Shown here: piece after piece, positions 45,571 through 54,867 of the stretch
Layout: the number at the start of each line of letters is the position of its first letter
Position numbering within the stretch: position 1 is the first letter of the stretch
Assembly: GCF_023556315.2 (NCBI RefSeq)
Contig: NZ_CP116221.1
Location: 1,623,001 to 1,687,000, forward strand
Source of the DNA: Psychroserpens ponticola
GTDB lineage: Bacteria; Bacteroidota; Bacteroidia; Flavobacteriales; Flavobacteriaceae
DNA length: 64,000 nucleotides
Direction: 5' to 3'
Made by a program: the position numbers and the translations under genes
Notes under the pieces: model-generated
The model's database searches: none
What the model was told of the DNA's origin: nothing
What the model saw: the letters and a program-made list of their open reading frames with translations, nothing else

Positions 45571-46452
45571 CTATCTCAAAGTAAACTCTGAAGTTGATAT
45601 TAATTCATTTTCATTAAAGACATTCACAACGTAACGTCCTGCAGTAAAATCATCATTTGGAGCTACAAACTCACAAATATCTAAATTTTTGTTCTCGTAA
45701 TTAAACTTACTTACTAGACTATAATTTAATATGGTTTGTTCAAATTGAATTTGTTCATTAGCTCCTAATACATTGTTTACAGGATCTAAAATTTGAACAT
45801 ATAATTCTTTATCTCCTGCGCCAACTAACGCATTTTTTGCAACGGTATAGCACACTCTAATCTTATCGCTACGCTTTGCTCTTTCTGTAGGAATTAGTTT
45901 CCCCGAACTTCGTTCAATTACACCATAACCATTTAAACCTACAGTTTGTAAAACAGAAGCATTTTCTACCACCTCAGACAATTGTGTGTTTTGCACTAAT
46001 AATGAATCTGTAAAAACAGCGCGTTCTTCCAATTGCATATTTGTACTATCTAGAGAGGTTGCTAATAATTGATTCTCTATCTTTAGTTTGTCATTTTCTG
46101 TTAATAAGACATCCATTTCCTCTTGAAGTGCCATGAATTTCTTTTTATATCTCCATAAACTATTTACACTATTTTGAGAAATTTTTAAAGAATCCATTAA
46201 ACCCTGAATACGCCCTCTAGCTTCTACAAGGTTCTGATTTGCAACTTCATTTTCACCAATAACAATATCATATTGTTTAGCCATTGAACTTAAATCTGCC
46301 ATAACCTGATTTTTCTCACTGGTTAAGGTCGCTTCATTTTCTTTTTTTTCATTATACAATTTAGATGTGTAAAATGCAGTACCTAAAAATAGTGCTAATA
46401 ATATACCTAAAGCAATTTTTAACCCAATACCCTTACTGTTTGAATTTTCCAT
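45571..46452 (-). CDS. membrane-anchored coiled-coil protein with C-terminal beta domain
   Basis: A 293-residue protein: an N-terminal transmembrane helix (GLKIALGILLALFLGTAFYTSKLY, ~10-33), a coiled-coil region (~35-165, e.g. EEMDVLLTENDKLKIENQLLATSL) and a C-terminal domain of ~120 residues that looks immunoglobulin-like (IRVCYTVAKNALVGAGDKELYVQILDPVNNV ... AGRYVVNVFNENELISTSEFTLR). It is anchored in the inner membrane with the rest in the periplasm. I do not recognise a named family. It lies between and opposite to hutI and hutG, so a role in histidine use is not implied. Confidence 0.75.
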   Translation of the reverse strand: MENSNSKGIGLKIALGILLALFLGTAFYTSKLYNEKKENEATLTSEKNQVMADLSSMAKQYDIVIGENEVANQNLVEARGRIQGLMDSLKISQNSVNSLWRYKKKFMALQEEMDVLLTENDKLKIENQLLATSLDSTNMQLEERAVFTDSLLVQNTQLSEVVENASVLQTVGLNGYGVIERSSGKLIPTERAKRSDKIRVCYTVAKNALVGAGDKELYVQILDPVNNVLGANEQIQFEQTILNYSLVSKFNYENKNLDICEFVAPNDDFTAGRYVVNVFNENELISTSEFTLR

Positions 46453-46560
46453 AATTTACTTTTGTTTTTAGTTATTTTAATCGTTAATTCTTTTATTTTT
46501 TTGCAAAGCTGAACATAAAAAATAGTACTTTTAATTCGTTAAAATTAATCAATTTTGTTG

Positions 46561-47583
46561 ATGGAACACTTAAAACCTTTTACAAGTTCAGAATTATCAA
46601 CCATTCTGAAAAAACGTCCTAACGAAACAAAATTTGGAGAACATGTGATGTTACTTCCGAGCTTTGAAAATATATACGAGCAATTGTTAAAAATGGACGT
46701 TAACTATGTCGTTTTTGGAATAAAAGAAGATGTAGGAGTATTCGCAAATCACGGAAAAACAGGAGCTTATCAGGCTTGGGATAGCACAATAAAAGTTTTG
46801 TTAAATACACAAAGTAATGTGTTTACATGTGCGAAAAAGGTTGCGATTTTAGGTTGTTTGGACTTTGATAAATATCAAGCTAAATTAAACAAACTTGATC
46901 AAAACAAAAAAAAAGACATTCATAAAGCTAGAAAATTGGTGTCTAAGATAGATGAAAAAGTAACGTTCATCATATCACAAATTATTTGTGCTGGAAAAAT
47001 TCCAATCATTATTGGAGGAGGTCATAACAATGCTTATGGAAACATAAAAGGAGCTTCTTTAGCACTTAAAACGCCTATTAATGTTGTTAATTTTGATGCG
47101 CATCACGATTTTAGAGCTGAAGAAGGAAGACATAGTGGAAATGGATTTAGCTATGCTTATGCAGAAGGATTTCTCAAAAACTATTTCATTTTTGGCTTAC
47201 ACGAAAATTATATTTCTGAACAGATTTCAAAAACTATTAGCAAACTAAAATCTATACAATTCAATACGTATGAAGCAATTTTAGTGCGTAAAAAATTAAA
47301 GTTTAAGTCCGAAATGCAACGTGCTTTAAATCATGTTTCAAATTCTAATTTCGGATTAGAAATAGATTGCGATGCCATAATAAATACACCTAGTAGTGCA
47401 ATGTCTCCAAGTGGATTTTCAGTAAACCAAGCTAGACAATTTGTACATTATTTTGGTTCAAATAATAATGTTACTTATTTGCATATTTGTGAAGCTGCTC
47501 CTACTCATCAAACAGAAACTCAAGTTGGTAAATTAATTTCTTACCTCATAACCGATTTTATTAGAGCTCATGAACGCCTTTGA
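46561..47583 (+). CDS. hutG: formimidoylglutamase (arginase superfamily)
   Basis: A 340-residue ureohydrolase, started at the ATG at 46561 after two TTG codons. Metal motifs are PIIIGGGHNNAYG (His155), VVNFDAHHDFR (Asp179, His181, Asp183) and LEIDCDAI, as in arginases, agmatinases and formimidoylglutamases. The adjacent hutI makes formimidoylglutamate, so hydrolysis of it to glutamate and formamide is the best assignment. Its sequence is diverged from classical arginase, so the call rests on both fold and neighbour. It overlaps the following GNAT gene by 14 bases. Confidence 0.85.
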   Translation: MEHLKPFTSSELSTILKKRPNETKFGEHVMLLPSFENIYEQLLKMDVNYVVFGIKEDVGVFANHGKTGAYQAWDSTIKVLLNTQSNVFTCAKKVAILGCLDFDKYQAKLNKLDQNKKKDIHKARKLVSKIDEKVTFIISQIICAGKIPIIIGGGHNNAYGNIKGASLALKTPINVVNFDAHHDFRAEEGRHSGNGFSYAYAEGFLKNYFIFGLHENYISEQISKTISKLKSIQFNTYEAILVRKKLKFKSEMQRALNHVSNSNFGLEIDCDAIINTPSSAMSPSGFSVNQARQFVHYFGSNNNVTYLHICEAAPTHQTETQVGKLISYLITDFIRAHERL

Positions 47584-48037
47584 AATTATTCCTTTTGACA
47601 ACCAATATGCAAATGATTTCTATCAATTAAATATAGAATGGTTACAAACATATTTCTATGTTGAGCCATTTGATGAGGAGGTTTTAAGCAAACCTAAAAC
47701 TTACATCATTAACAAAGGTGGTCATGTTTTTTTTGTTAAACAAAATGATCAAATTTTAGGAACAGTTGCACTTATGCCTACTAACAATTCTTTGGTCTTA
47801 GAATTAACTAAAATGGCTGTTTCACCTCATTTACGTGGACAAAAAATTGGTCAGCAATTGCTTCAATACTGCATTGATTTTGCTAAATCAAACCACCTAG
47901 CAAAACTCATTTTATATTCTAGTAGAAAACTAGAAAATGCGATTTATATCTATAGGAAATATGGTTTTATAGAAGTGCCTGTTGAAACAAATTGTCCGTA
48001 TATAAGATGCGACATAAAAATGGAGTTGACATTATAA
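47570..48037 (+). CDS. GNAT family N-acetyltransferase
   Basis: A 155-residue GNAT enzyme with the acetyl-CoA-binding motif in LTKMAVSPHLRGQKIGQQLLQYCIDFAKS (~83-111) and the later NAIYIYRKYGFIEVPVE segment. It has MarR-less, stand-alone form with a short N-terminus, MNAFEIIPFDNQYANDFYQLNIEWLQTYF. It overlaps hutG by 14 bases and the convergent next gene by six bases, so the three genes are packed unusually tightly. Substrate unknown; small amines or amino acids are typical. Confidence 0.87.
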   Translation: MNAFEIIPFDNQYANDFYQLNIEWLQTYFYVEPFDEEVLSKPKTYIINKGGHVFFVKQNDQILGTVALMPTNNSLVLELTKMAVSPHLRGQKIGQQLLQYCIDFAKSNHLAKLILYSSRKLENAIYIYRKYGFIEVPVETNCPYIRCDIKMELTL

Positions 48038-48481
48038 CGAACAATTTAACATCCTATCTAATGCTTTACAATAATTGTTATCATTAACACAAAGTATGCT
48101 TAACGTTTCAATTAGCAATTGATTTATCTTTTCATCATTTGGTTTTATATCATGAGCTAATTTTAAATCGGAATATGCCTCTTCTACTCGATTACGCTTT
48201 AGTCTTTGTTTTCCTGAATTCATTAAAAATTTAAATGCTCTATGATCTTGATACTCTCTAGTTGATTGTTCCTGCTGTCTTCTATCATTTCCTTTGTCAG
48301 CAATTCGTGGAATCATAACATAAAATGCTACTAAAAAAACACAAACAATAACAACTTCAACTAATGAAGAACTATATTTTGTTAATGTGGAATAAACAGG
48401 TTTGCCTTTACGTTTTGAAAAAGGTTTTCTTGCACGTTGTTTGTACGTCCAACTCATCATGCCAAATCCCATATAGCCCAT
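48032..48481 (-). CDS. membrane-anchored helical-repeat protein, end of the AAA module
   Basis: A 149-residue protein with an N-terminal cytoplasmic basic part (KQRARKPFSKRKGKPVYS), one transmembrane helix (SLVEVVIVCVFLVAFYVMIP, ~40-59) and a C-terminal helical region that looks TPR-like (FKFLMNSGKQRLKRNRVEEAYSDLKLAHDIKPNDEKINQLLIETLSIL). The C-terminus has two cysteines. It is last in the minus-strand block starting at 57509 and separated from the 39-residue peptide by 107 bases, so membership in that unit is probable but not proven. It overlaps the GNAT gene by six bases. Confidence 0.7.
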   Translation of the reverse strand: MGYMGFGMMSWTYKQRARKPFSKRKGKPVYSTLTKYSSSLVEVVIVCVFLVAFYVMIPRIADKGNDRRQQEQSTREYQDHRAFKFLMNSGKQRLKRNRVEEAYSDLKLAHDIKPNDEKINQLLIETLSILCVNDNNYCKALDRMLNCSL

Positions 48482-48559
48482 AATATACTTTACTTATAGG
48501 TCTGATTATTAGCAGATTTGTTACTTTGTTGCTAGTTTTAATTATTTAATCTTAATAAG

Positions 48560-48585
48560 ATTCCTACTTTTATCAGAATGACAAA
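48560..48585. repeat. degenerate intergenic hairpin with GACAAA tail
   Basis: ATTCCT (48560-48565) and AGAAT (48575-48579) form an imperfect short hairpin followed by GACAAA. The last 13 bases, TCAGAATGACAAA, recur exactly at 54956-54968, also between genes of the same block. See also 8186-8211. Confidence 0.4.
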
Positions 48586-48588
48586 AAA

Positions 48589-48708
48589 TTACTCAAATAA
48601 AGGTTTAAAAATTACAGTTATTAAAACAATTAGCAGAACTATAATCGCTGCAATAATTTGAAATTTATAATACGTTAAAATAGTATCCCAAAATGATTTT
48701 TTCTTCAT
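48589..48708 (-). CDS. 39-residue membrane peptide
   Basis: A short frame with an ATG at 48706-48708 and stop at 48589-48591, five bases after the 564-residue gene. The product begins MKKKSFWDTILTYYKFQ and continues IIAAIIVLLIVLITVIF KPLFE; the hydrophobic run at ~18-34 is a clear transmembrane segment with a basic N-terminus. It is too short for most gene finders. Position inside the colinear block, correct spacing and membrane-peptide composition support it being real, but without homologues I cannot confirm translation. Confidence 0.55.
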   Translation of the reverse strand: MKKKSFWDTILTYYKFQIIAAIIVLLIVLITVIFKPLFE

Positions 48709-48713
48709 AACAA

Positions 48714-50408
48714 CTAATTCTTATCTGTTGCTTTCAAGGAGTCAATTTTACGTTGAAGCGCTTCAATTTCTTTTGTTTTTTCATCTACTTTAGGCAGAGC
48801 CATAATTGAATCTACAGCTTTCTGAATGATAAGGTCTTCATCAACGATTTCTTCTTGATAGAAATAGCCAATACCTTCACTTGATCTCCAGGCTTCTCCT
48901 AATTGGTCATAAACTTCTTTATCCCAAGTGCTTGGGTGTTTTACATCTATCCAAACTACATCGCGATACTCACTGTCAATTAAAGCTAAATCTGGAGTTG
49001 CAGAACCATCAAATTGACCTTCTTTATTTTTTGCTGAAACAGTTCCTAGAAAGAATAAACGTTTTCGACCAGCAATATCTTTTATGTAAGGTCTAAATTC
49101 AACAGGTTTATTAGCGTCCCAATCAAATTCTTTTCGAGACTCAATCATTTTTAATGGCATTGCTGATACACCAGCATAACCTTGCTTTTTTGTAGCATGA
49201 TCATAGTAATAGAACTTGTCTGTTCCATCTGCAGGAACAAAAACACTATAAGTCAAACTCGTTCGCTCTTCACCTACTGGTTCTAATCCAAACCAATGAT
49301 ACAATCCGCTATACGCATCACTTTCTGAACCTGCAAAATCAAAATCGGTTACAAATGGTTGCTGATTTTGATCTTCTAGCATTGTTGGAATTTTTACTGC
49401 TGTTAGCATATTCCAAGGTAAAGGGTCACTAAATCCTCCTAAGAATTTTAAAGATTCAGCTTGTAAACGAGACACTTTTTCGGCTAATGTATTTTGTTTA
49501 TTGAGGTATGGGTAATTTTTCATTTCATCTGGAGCAATATACGTTCCTTTACCTATAGCTATTCGTTCTATATAATCATTAAAATCATGTTCTCCATTTT
49601 CAACAACCATAACACCTCCAAAACTTGGGTAAGGGAAGAAAAAACCTTTCCATTTAATTAAACTGACAACCTGAACCCATTGACCATTATCATCTTTCAT
49701 GTAAAAGGTGTCACTTGGTTCGTAGTTAACGAGCATCCATGGATTAAAACGTTGAACAACTGCATTGTATGTATTTCGACTGAATTTTAAAGATTCACCA
49801 ATTGAAAATGTTACAGGAATTCTATTTTCAGCTGAAAAACGCGGAAAAGGTGTTGTACTTGACACTGAAAATACTTCTTCGGTATTATCACTAATTTGCT
49901 GAAAGGTATAATTTTCGGAAGGCTGTATAGCCATTGTCCATTTGTTTTCGTCATCAACACGAACTAAATGTGGTAATGATACATCTTTGGTCTCACCTAC
50001 ACTTTCGTTAGCCATAGAGAAAATGTTTCGTAAAGGTTGAATACGTTCATTTCTCGTTAATGGCAATTCATTAATTTCTACTTTATTTAAATCATTGAAT
50101 ACATTATATGTTTTCATATAATCATACAATTTCAAATGCCAACCAACGAGATATATCAACCCGAAAAATGCAATTAAAGCAACTAGAATTCCCATTCGCT
50201 TACCAGTGCTGGCAGAGTTTCTGAATTTTCTAAGTCCGAAGAGTAATACCATTAAACTCAAAATGATGATAAAAATATATTTTCTAACAAATAATAATGC
50301 TGGTTGATAGTCATCGCGCAATACAAAAAGTACAATGAGTAAAATAAGACATCCAATTATAGTTATGACTTTTTGTTTGTTTCCTTTATTCCAGTATGAT
50401 TTTATCAT
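48714..50408 (-). CDS. large membrane protein of the AAA module
   Basis: A 564-residue protein with three N-terminal transmembrane helices (roughly 15-31, 38-57 and 72-93), then a large domain of ~430 residues presumably outside the membrane on one side. The domain has no motif I recognise: it includes LTRNERIQPLRNIFSMANESVG, PWMLVNYEPSDTFYMKDDNGQWVQVVSLIKWKGFFFPYPSFGGVMVV and YDQLGEAWRSSEGIGYFYQEEI, with many aromatic residues. The C-terminus is a coiled coil (KEIEALQRKIDSLKA). It belongs to a colinear run with the AAA ATPase and coiled-coil protein and is the obvious candidate for the membrane target of that system. Confidence 0.8.
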   Translation of the reverse strand: MIKSYWNKGNKQKVITIIGCLILLIVLFVLRDDYQPALLFVRKYIFIIILSLMVLLFGLRKFRNSASTGKRMGILVALIAFFGLIYLVGWHLKLYDYMKTYNVFNDLNKVEINELPLTRNERIQPLRNIFSMANESVGETKDVSLPHLVRVDDENKWTMAIQPSENYTFQQISDNTEEVFSVSSTTPFPRFSAENRIPVTFSIGESLKFSRNTYNAVVQRFNPWMLVNYEPSDTFYMKDDNGQWVQVVSLIKWKGFFFPYPSFGGVMVVENGEHDFNDYIERIAIGKGTYIAPDEMKNYPYLNKQNTLAEKVSRLQAESLKFLGGFSDPLPWNMLTAVKIPTMLEDQNQQPFVTDFDFAGSESDAYSGLYHWFGLEPVGEERTSLTYSVFVPADGTDKFYYYDHATKKQGYAGVSAMPLKMIESRKEFDWDANKPVEFRPYIKDIAGRKRLFFLGTVSAKNKEGQFDGSATPDLALIDSEYRDVVWIDVKHPSTWDKEVYDQLGEAWRSSEGIGYFYQEEIVDEDLIIQKAVDSIMALPKVDEKTKEIEALQRKIDSLKATDKN

Positions 50409-50453
50409 TCTTTTAGTTTTGAGTGTTGCTGAAGTAACTTATTATTAAATAAT

Positions 50454-50483
50454 GAGATCCTAAAATAATTTCAGGATGGCCTC
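50454..50483 (-). other. intergenic hairpin
   Basis: ATCCT (50457-50461) and AGGAT (50473-50477), extended by GAG (50454-50456) and CTC (50481-50483) across a three-base bulge. It lies in the 86-base gap after the 178-residue gene and lacks a T tract; perhaps a weak attenuator or RNA-processing site. Confidence 0.35.
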
Positions 50484-50494
50484 AAAGTTAAGCA

Positions 50495-51031
50495 CTACAT
50501 TAATCCTTTATCTTTCAAACGTTCTCTCGCTGATTTTTTATTTGGATCTGCCTCTGTTTTAATATCTTCTTTTATGTCTTCTACGACCTTATTATCTTTG
50601 TTTTTAAAGTCTTCAATAAGGTCTTTACCTTTTTCGACAACACTATCAAATTTATCTTCTAAAGTATCACTTTGTTCTTCAATGACTTTACTAGATTTTA
50701 TCACAAAATTAGCGACATAAGTACCAACTATAGTTCCTACAATTACAGACGAAAATGCTGAAATACCATTATAGCTTCCAAATATTTCAAATGGGGTAAA
50801 AAATTGTACTGCAACAGCAATAATTAGAAATAATGCTACGACAAAAATTAGTCTAGGAATAAATGTTTGTTGATAAATGAACCCTTTTCTACTATCAGAA
50901 GCCATTTGTAATTCTTTACTATTCACTATTTTATTTAAAAATCGATATATGCCATTGCCATTAGATTCTCTCCAATACAAGAATATTCCAAATAGTATTG
51001 CTGCAATAAATATGACGAGTTCTAATCCCAT
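50495..51031 (-). CDS. three-helix membrane protein of the AAA module
   Basis: A 178-residue protein with hydrophobic segments at about 3-20, 60-78 and 90-112 (VIGTIVGTYVANFVIKSS-type) and a C-terminal amphipathic, highly charged tail (KVIEEQSDTLEDKFDSVVEKGKDLIEDFKNKDNKVVEDIKEDIK). The tail is likely a coiled coil or a protein-interaction helix. I see no family motif. It lies 48 bases from the 411-residue gene upstream and 86 from the 564-residue gene downstream, on the same strand. Confidence 0.75.
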   Translation of the reverse strand: MGLELVIFIAAILFGIFLYWRESNGNGIYRFLNKIVNSKELQMASDSRKGFIYQQTFIPRLIFVVALFLIIAVAVQFFTPFEIFGSYNGISAFSSVIVGTIVGTYVANFVIKSSKVIEEQSDTLEDKFDSVVEKGKDLIEDFKNKDNKVVEDIKEDIKTEADPNKKSARERLKDKGLM

Positions 51032-51079
51032 AGTTTTTGATTTTTAGTTAGATACCTTTATAAAGTTAGTCTAATTTTA

Positions 51080-52315
51080 TTAAATATTGTTACTAATTGT
51101 TTCAATTACCCAGTCTTGTAACGACGGGTCTAATGTCTCATAAAGCCTATAAAATTCTTGTTTATCATACCAATATATAAACAAGACATCTTTAGGAGAG
51201 ATGTTGACTAATAATTTCCAAATTAAATCTTGATGTTTTGGATGCAAACTAGAATGAGGTTCATGCATGGCTTTAAATAAATCTTCATCTACGATATCGG
51301 AAATTTTATATTGATTACTAGTTTCTAATTTTTCCAAGTAACGTTCAACACTCATTACTTTTTTACGAGCTTCAATATCAATTTTATTCAAATAACTTTT
51401 AAACAATAAGGAGTCGCTTAATATATTATTAATTGGGTGTTGAGTGTTTTTTAAATGTTGAGCAAATTCAAATTTTTTAATTCGATCATAACGTTTTGTA
51501 CTCACAACTTCTTCTAGGTCGTAAGCAATAATAATATGGTCACGAAGTTTTTCCATAAGTTCTGGTTGTGAGATATGAAAAATGATCACCTCATGAATTG
51601 TATCCTTAATAGCTTCTTTATACCATTTCTTATCTTCAAAAACTACAATTGGAGAAATGAAATCTCTAAGCACATAAACACCTCCAAAAGATCTAGTATA
51701 AAAAGAATCTGTCACGTAGCTTACAGACCTAAGATTCAAATCACGTTCTCTTAAATCACCATATTTTATAGCAGATTCAAGCAATTGATTGTGTATACTT
51801 TCATCTATAAAATTATTACCAAATTTAAATTTCTCTATAAGTTCTAATTGTTCTTCTTTAATTGTATCCAGATTATTAATAAGGTGAAATTTTATAGTAA
51901 TAATTTGATACCTCAAAAGATCTAATGGTTCGTAAAATGTATCTAAACCTTGATCAAAATCTAAACAAATGGCTGAGTCTCTAGTGATATCGTTTATTTT
52001 ATCTCCATGAGTTTTAAATACCAATTGCATCATCTCTCTATCAAAAGTATGATTTGGTAAATAGACAGGTTTGTTATTTTGTAAAGGAGAAATTATGATG
52101 CCATGAGAATTAGACTCACCATTACTCAAATAATGTTGTTCCTTTTTTTCTTCAGCAATTTCAGGACTCCAACCTATACCATCAATAGAGAATTTAATCA
52201 GTTTAGTTTCTGTAAACCCTAGTTTTTTTAAGCATTGGTTATAACGTTCAACTAATTTTCCTGAAATTGGAATGAGTTCACTTCTATAAAGATTTGCTGC
52301 TTTTAGTTTTTGCAT
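51080..52315 (-). CDS. DUF6638-like protein of the AAA module
   Basis: A 411-residue soluble protein without signal peptide or transmembrane segments. Notable segments: GIIISPLQNNKPVYLPNHTFDREMMQLVF, DSFYTRSFGGVYVLRDFISPIVVFEDKKWYKEAIKDTIHEVIIFHIS, and LHPKHQDLIWKLLVNISPKDVLFIYWYDKQEFYRLYETL. It resembles, from memory, the family labelled DUF6638; no enzymatic motif is visible. It starts 13 bases inside the end of the NUDIX gene, which suggests coupled translation and hence related function. Whether it is an adaptor of the AAA ATPase cannot be judged from sequence alone. Confidence 0.75.
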   Translation of the reverse strand: MQKLKAANLYRSELIPISGKLVERYNQCLKKLGFTETKLIKFSIDGIGWSPEIAEEKKEQHYLSNGESNSHGIIISPLQNNKPVYLPNHTFDREMMQLVFKTHGDKINDITRDSAICLDFDQGLDTFYEPLDLLRYQIITIKFHLINNLDTIKEEQLELIEKFKFGNNFIDESIHNQLLESAIKYGDLRERDLNLRSVSYVTDSFYTRSFGGVYVLRDFISPIVVFEDKKWYKEAIKDTIHEVIIFHISQPELMEKLRDHIIIAYDLEEVVSTKRYDRIKKFEFAQHLKNTQHPINNILSDSLLFKSYLNKIDIEARKKVMSVERYLEKLETSNQYKISDIVDEDLFKAMHEPHSSLHPKHQDLIWKLLVNISPKDVLFIYWYDKQEFYRLYETLDPSLQDWVIETISNNI

Positions 52316-52893
52316 TGCAATAAGTTATTAATCTGAGCATATTGCAATAACATAATTGTTTTTGCATCAATTATTATTTTCTTTTTAATCATATCTAGAG
52401 CTATAATAAATGGAAGCTCTAATACTTCAATCTCTTCATCTTCAGAATCTAATCCTCCTCCTTCACTAATTTTATTGTCTTCAGAATATTCAGCGACAAA
52501 AAGATATAATTTTTCTGTTAGTGCTCCTGGAGACATATATGCATTTAAAGCAGATTGTATATTTTCAATGTTATAGCCAACCTCTTCTTCTATTTCTCTT
52601 AACATGGTGCTTTCAGGTGATTCGTTTTTATCAATTGCACCAGCACAAACTTCAATAGACATGCCTTTATTTATATCATTTTCATAGATAGGCATTCTAA
52701 ACTGTTTTGTCAATATTACGGTTGATTTTTCAATATTGTACAATAAAACTGCTGCTCCATCTCCTCGATTGTAACATTCTCTAGACAAACGTTTTATTCG
52801 TCCATCTTTAAATTGAAAGTCATAATCAATTCTATGGAGTGTTGCCCAAGCTTTAGATAGAATGTTATGTGTTATGTTTTTAATGTTTTGCAT
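52303..52893 (-). CDS. NUDIX hydrolase (GDP-mannose pyrophosphatase/NudK-like)
   Basis: A 196-residue NUDIX hydrolase. The full Nudix box is present with correct spacing: GAIDKNESPESTMLREIEEEVG, i.e. Gx5Ex7REUxEExGU, preceded by YENDINKGMSIEVCA. The N-terminal segment DYQFK-type strand and RECYNRGDGAAVLLYN are like ADP-ribose/GDP-mannose pyrophosphatases of the NudK/NudF type. It would cleave a nucleoside diphosphate linked to another group, with Mg2+. It abuts the AAA ATPase (start at 52893, ATPase stop from 52894) and overlaps the next gene by 13 bases, a strong sign that it belongs to this unit rather than being general housekeeping. Confidence 0.88.
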   Translation of the reverse strand: MQNIKNITHNILSKAWATLHRIDYDFQFKDGRIKRLSRECYNRGDGAAVLLYNIEKSTVILTKQFRMPIYENDINKGMSIEVCAGAIDKNESPESTMLREIEEEVGYNIENIQSALNAYMSPGALTEKLYLFVAEYSEDNKISEGGGLDSEDEEIEVLELPFIIALDMIKKKIIIDAKTIMLLQYAQINNLLQCKN

Positions 52894-54855
52894 TTAGTTT
52901 TTATTCCCAAATTGCTCTCTAGCTTCCATATCAATATTTAATTGATTTACTCGTGCATCTACTTTGCGCTTAAAGTCTGTGTCAGCAATTGTTGCTACAT
53001 TATCTAAATATCGCACCACTTCTTGACGACGAATTTCAGAAAAGTCTAAGCCTTTCATATTGGAACGCATCAGTTCTTGTAGCATATTAAACTTGGTTTC
53101 GTAATCCTTTTTGAAATACAACTCAGGGTTTTCAAACCAATCTTCTTCCAAATCAAAATCTGTTAAACGTAACGACACAGCACTCTGAATGTTTCTGACA
53201 TCACGAGATGAGAAAAATGGAAATATCTTTTGAATTTCTTTATATAAATTGGCATAAAACAAATGTTGATTCGTTTTAAAATGGTTTTCAATTTTATCAT
53301 AAGCTTCTAAAACACGCGCTTCAGTTGGTTTATCTGAAACCTTGAAAATTTCCCCCATATTTTTAGCTAATCCTTGATCTTGCAGATAACTGTAATTTTC
53401 TGGGCCTTGCATATTTACAAAATCTGGCATTGTATCATCCAATTTTCTCCACCACAGATGATCTTGATCTAAGAAATCATGTTCTGTTCTTGCGCCATCA
53501 ATTTTAAAACGACCTTGCACACGAGAAATCACAGCTTTATCTAACATCTCTGGAAGGTTTGTAAATAAACCGATAGAACTATTTCCATAATTTACTGCAT
53601 AAGCACCTTCAGTATATCTTAAAAACACACCTATGACTTCTTTTACACCAGCAGATACACCTTGAGCTGTACGTTCTTGTAAATTATTTTCGGCATCATC
53701 AATAGGCGCAAAAATTAATTTCGAAGGATCTTGCATAGGTTTCATCCATTCGACCATTTTTTCTGCTGAACCACCTTGAAAGGTAGAAATTAGTGTGTCT
53801 GGCATTGGATGAAACAAAAACGGAATGTCTAGATTATCACAATGTTCTTTTAGTCGTGTTGCAATAGCAGCAATCAACATACTTTTTCCAGTTCCAGGGA
53901 TTCCGTAACCCATAAACACAGGCATAAAACCTCCAAGTTCCTGAAACGGATTCTTCTTAGCTGTAAAATCGTAGCTCAACATACGTTCTGTTAAACGTCT
54001 TGCAAAGTGTTTCGCATCTCTGTTTCCTACAATTTGTTCAAACTGAATTTTATTAAACTCTATACTTTTTGCTGTGCCTTGAAATACATTGTCCCAACCT
54101 GAAACAGCAAACTCTGAGTTTTCGAGTTTGTAAGTTCTATCAGTTATAGTCTCAGTATATTCTAAACTGCTTTTACGCATTTGAATTTCGGCAATCAAAG
54201 CTTCAAAATATACGACTGTAAAATCGACCACATCTTTATCTGTCTTTACGATTTCAGGATGCCCTAAATATTTATCATAATAAAACAAAGCACAAGAAAT
54301 TCCTTTTAATGGAGACATTAGAGACACTTCAGGAATACCTGCAAATTTATTCTTCATCACACTTAAATCATCTGAAGCAACAGTTTGCAAATCGTGTAAA
54401 ATCTTATATGCTGTAGAAAATAACATAAATGCAGTTGCAGTTTGCATTTTACTTTCATACTCACGTTTACCTGAATTGTCTAATGCAGATTTGTTTTCAG
54501 ATAAACTAGATAAACCAGACGCATCGTAGTAACTGTCTTTAATCCAAGCTCCTAAAGTGATGCCTTCTTGAACAGCATAAAGGGTTTGGTTTAAATATAT
54601 AGGAATTGCGATAGACTCAGGTAACAAGCGCTTTTTAAGTTCTAAAATCGTTTTCGAAACTGAAGTTGCTGCTGCTCCACCATTTCCATTAGCACGTGAC
54701 AAATACAAAAGAATCGATTCGTCTTTAGCATCTTTATCTTTGTTTTTCGCACGCTGACCCTGTTCCCATTGAATACTTTTAATATAGGATGTTGCTTCGT
54801 CACGAAGCATATCCAGTTCATTTTGTTTTATGGGAAATGTTGAGTTGTGTTCCAT
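52894..54855 (-). CDS. AAA+ ATPase of the membrane/coiled-coil module
   Basis: A 653-residue AAA-type ATPase. A helical N-terminal region (~1-290) precedes the ATPase core: Walker A GIPGTGKS (318-325, Lys324), then a Walker-B-like IFAPIDDAEN (381-390, Asp386-Asp387-Ala-Glu389, a departure from the plain DE), and AVISRVQGRFKIDGA with the likely arginine finger. The C-terminus is a charged helical domain (RRQEVVRYLDNVATIADTDFKRKVDARVNQL). AAA+ proteins of this kind remodel protein complexes; the position between a coiled-coil protein, an unknown and membrane proteins suggests a membrane-linked remodelling role. No TMs or signal peptide. Confidence 0.85.
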   Translation of the reverse strand: MEHNSTFPIKQNELDMLRDEATSYIKSIQWEQGQRAKNKDKDAKDESILLYLSRANGNGGAAATSVSKTILELKKRLLPESIAIPIYLNQTLYAVQEGITLGAWIKDSYYDASGLSSLSENKSALDNSGKREYESKMQTATAFMLFSTAYKILHDLQTVASDDLSVMKNKFAGIPEVSLMSPLKGISCALFYYDKYLGHPEIVKTDKDVVDFTVVYFEALIAEIQMRKSSLEYTETITDRTYKLENSEFAVSGWDNVFQGTAKSIEFNKIQFEQIVGNRDAKHFARRLTERMLSYDFTAKKNPFQELGGFMPVFMGYGIPGTGKSMLIAAIATRLKEHCDNLDIPFLFHPMPDTLISTFQGGSAEKMVEWMKPMQDPSKLIFAPIDDAENNLQERTAQGVSAGVKEVIGVFLRYTEGAYAVNYGNSSIGLFTNLPEMLDKAVISRVQGRFKIDGARTEHDFLDQDHLWWRKLDDTMPDFVNMQGPENYSYLQDQGLAKNMGEIFKVSDKPTEARVLEAYDKIENHFKTNQHLFYANLYKEIQKIFPFFSSRDVRNIQSAVSLRLTDFDLEEDWFENPELYFKKDYETKFNMLQELMRSNMKGLDFSEIRRQEVVRYLDNVATIADTDFKRKVDARVNQLNIDMEAREQFGNKN

Positions 54856-54867
54856 GTTTTTGGTCTT

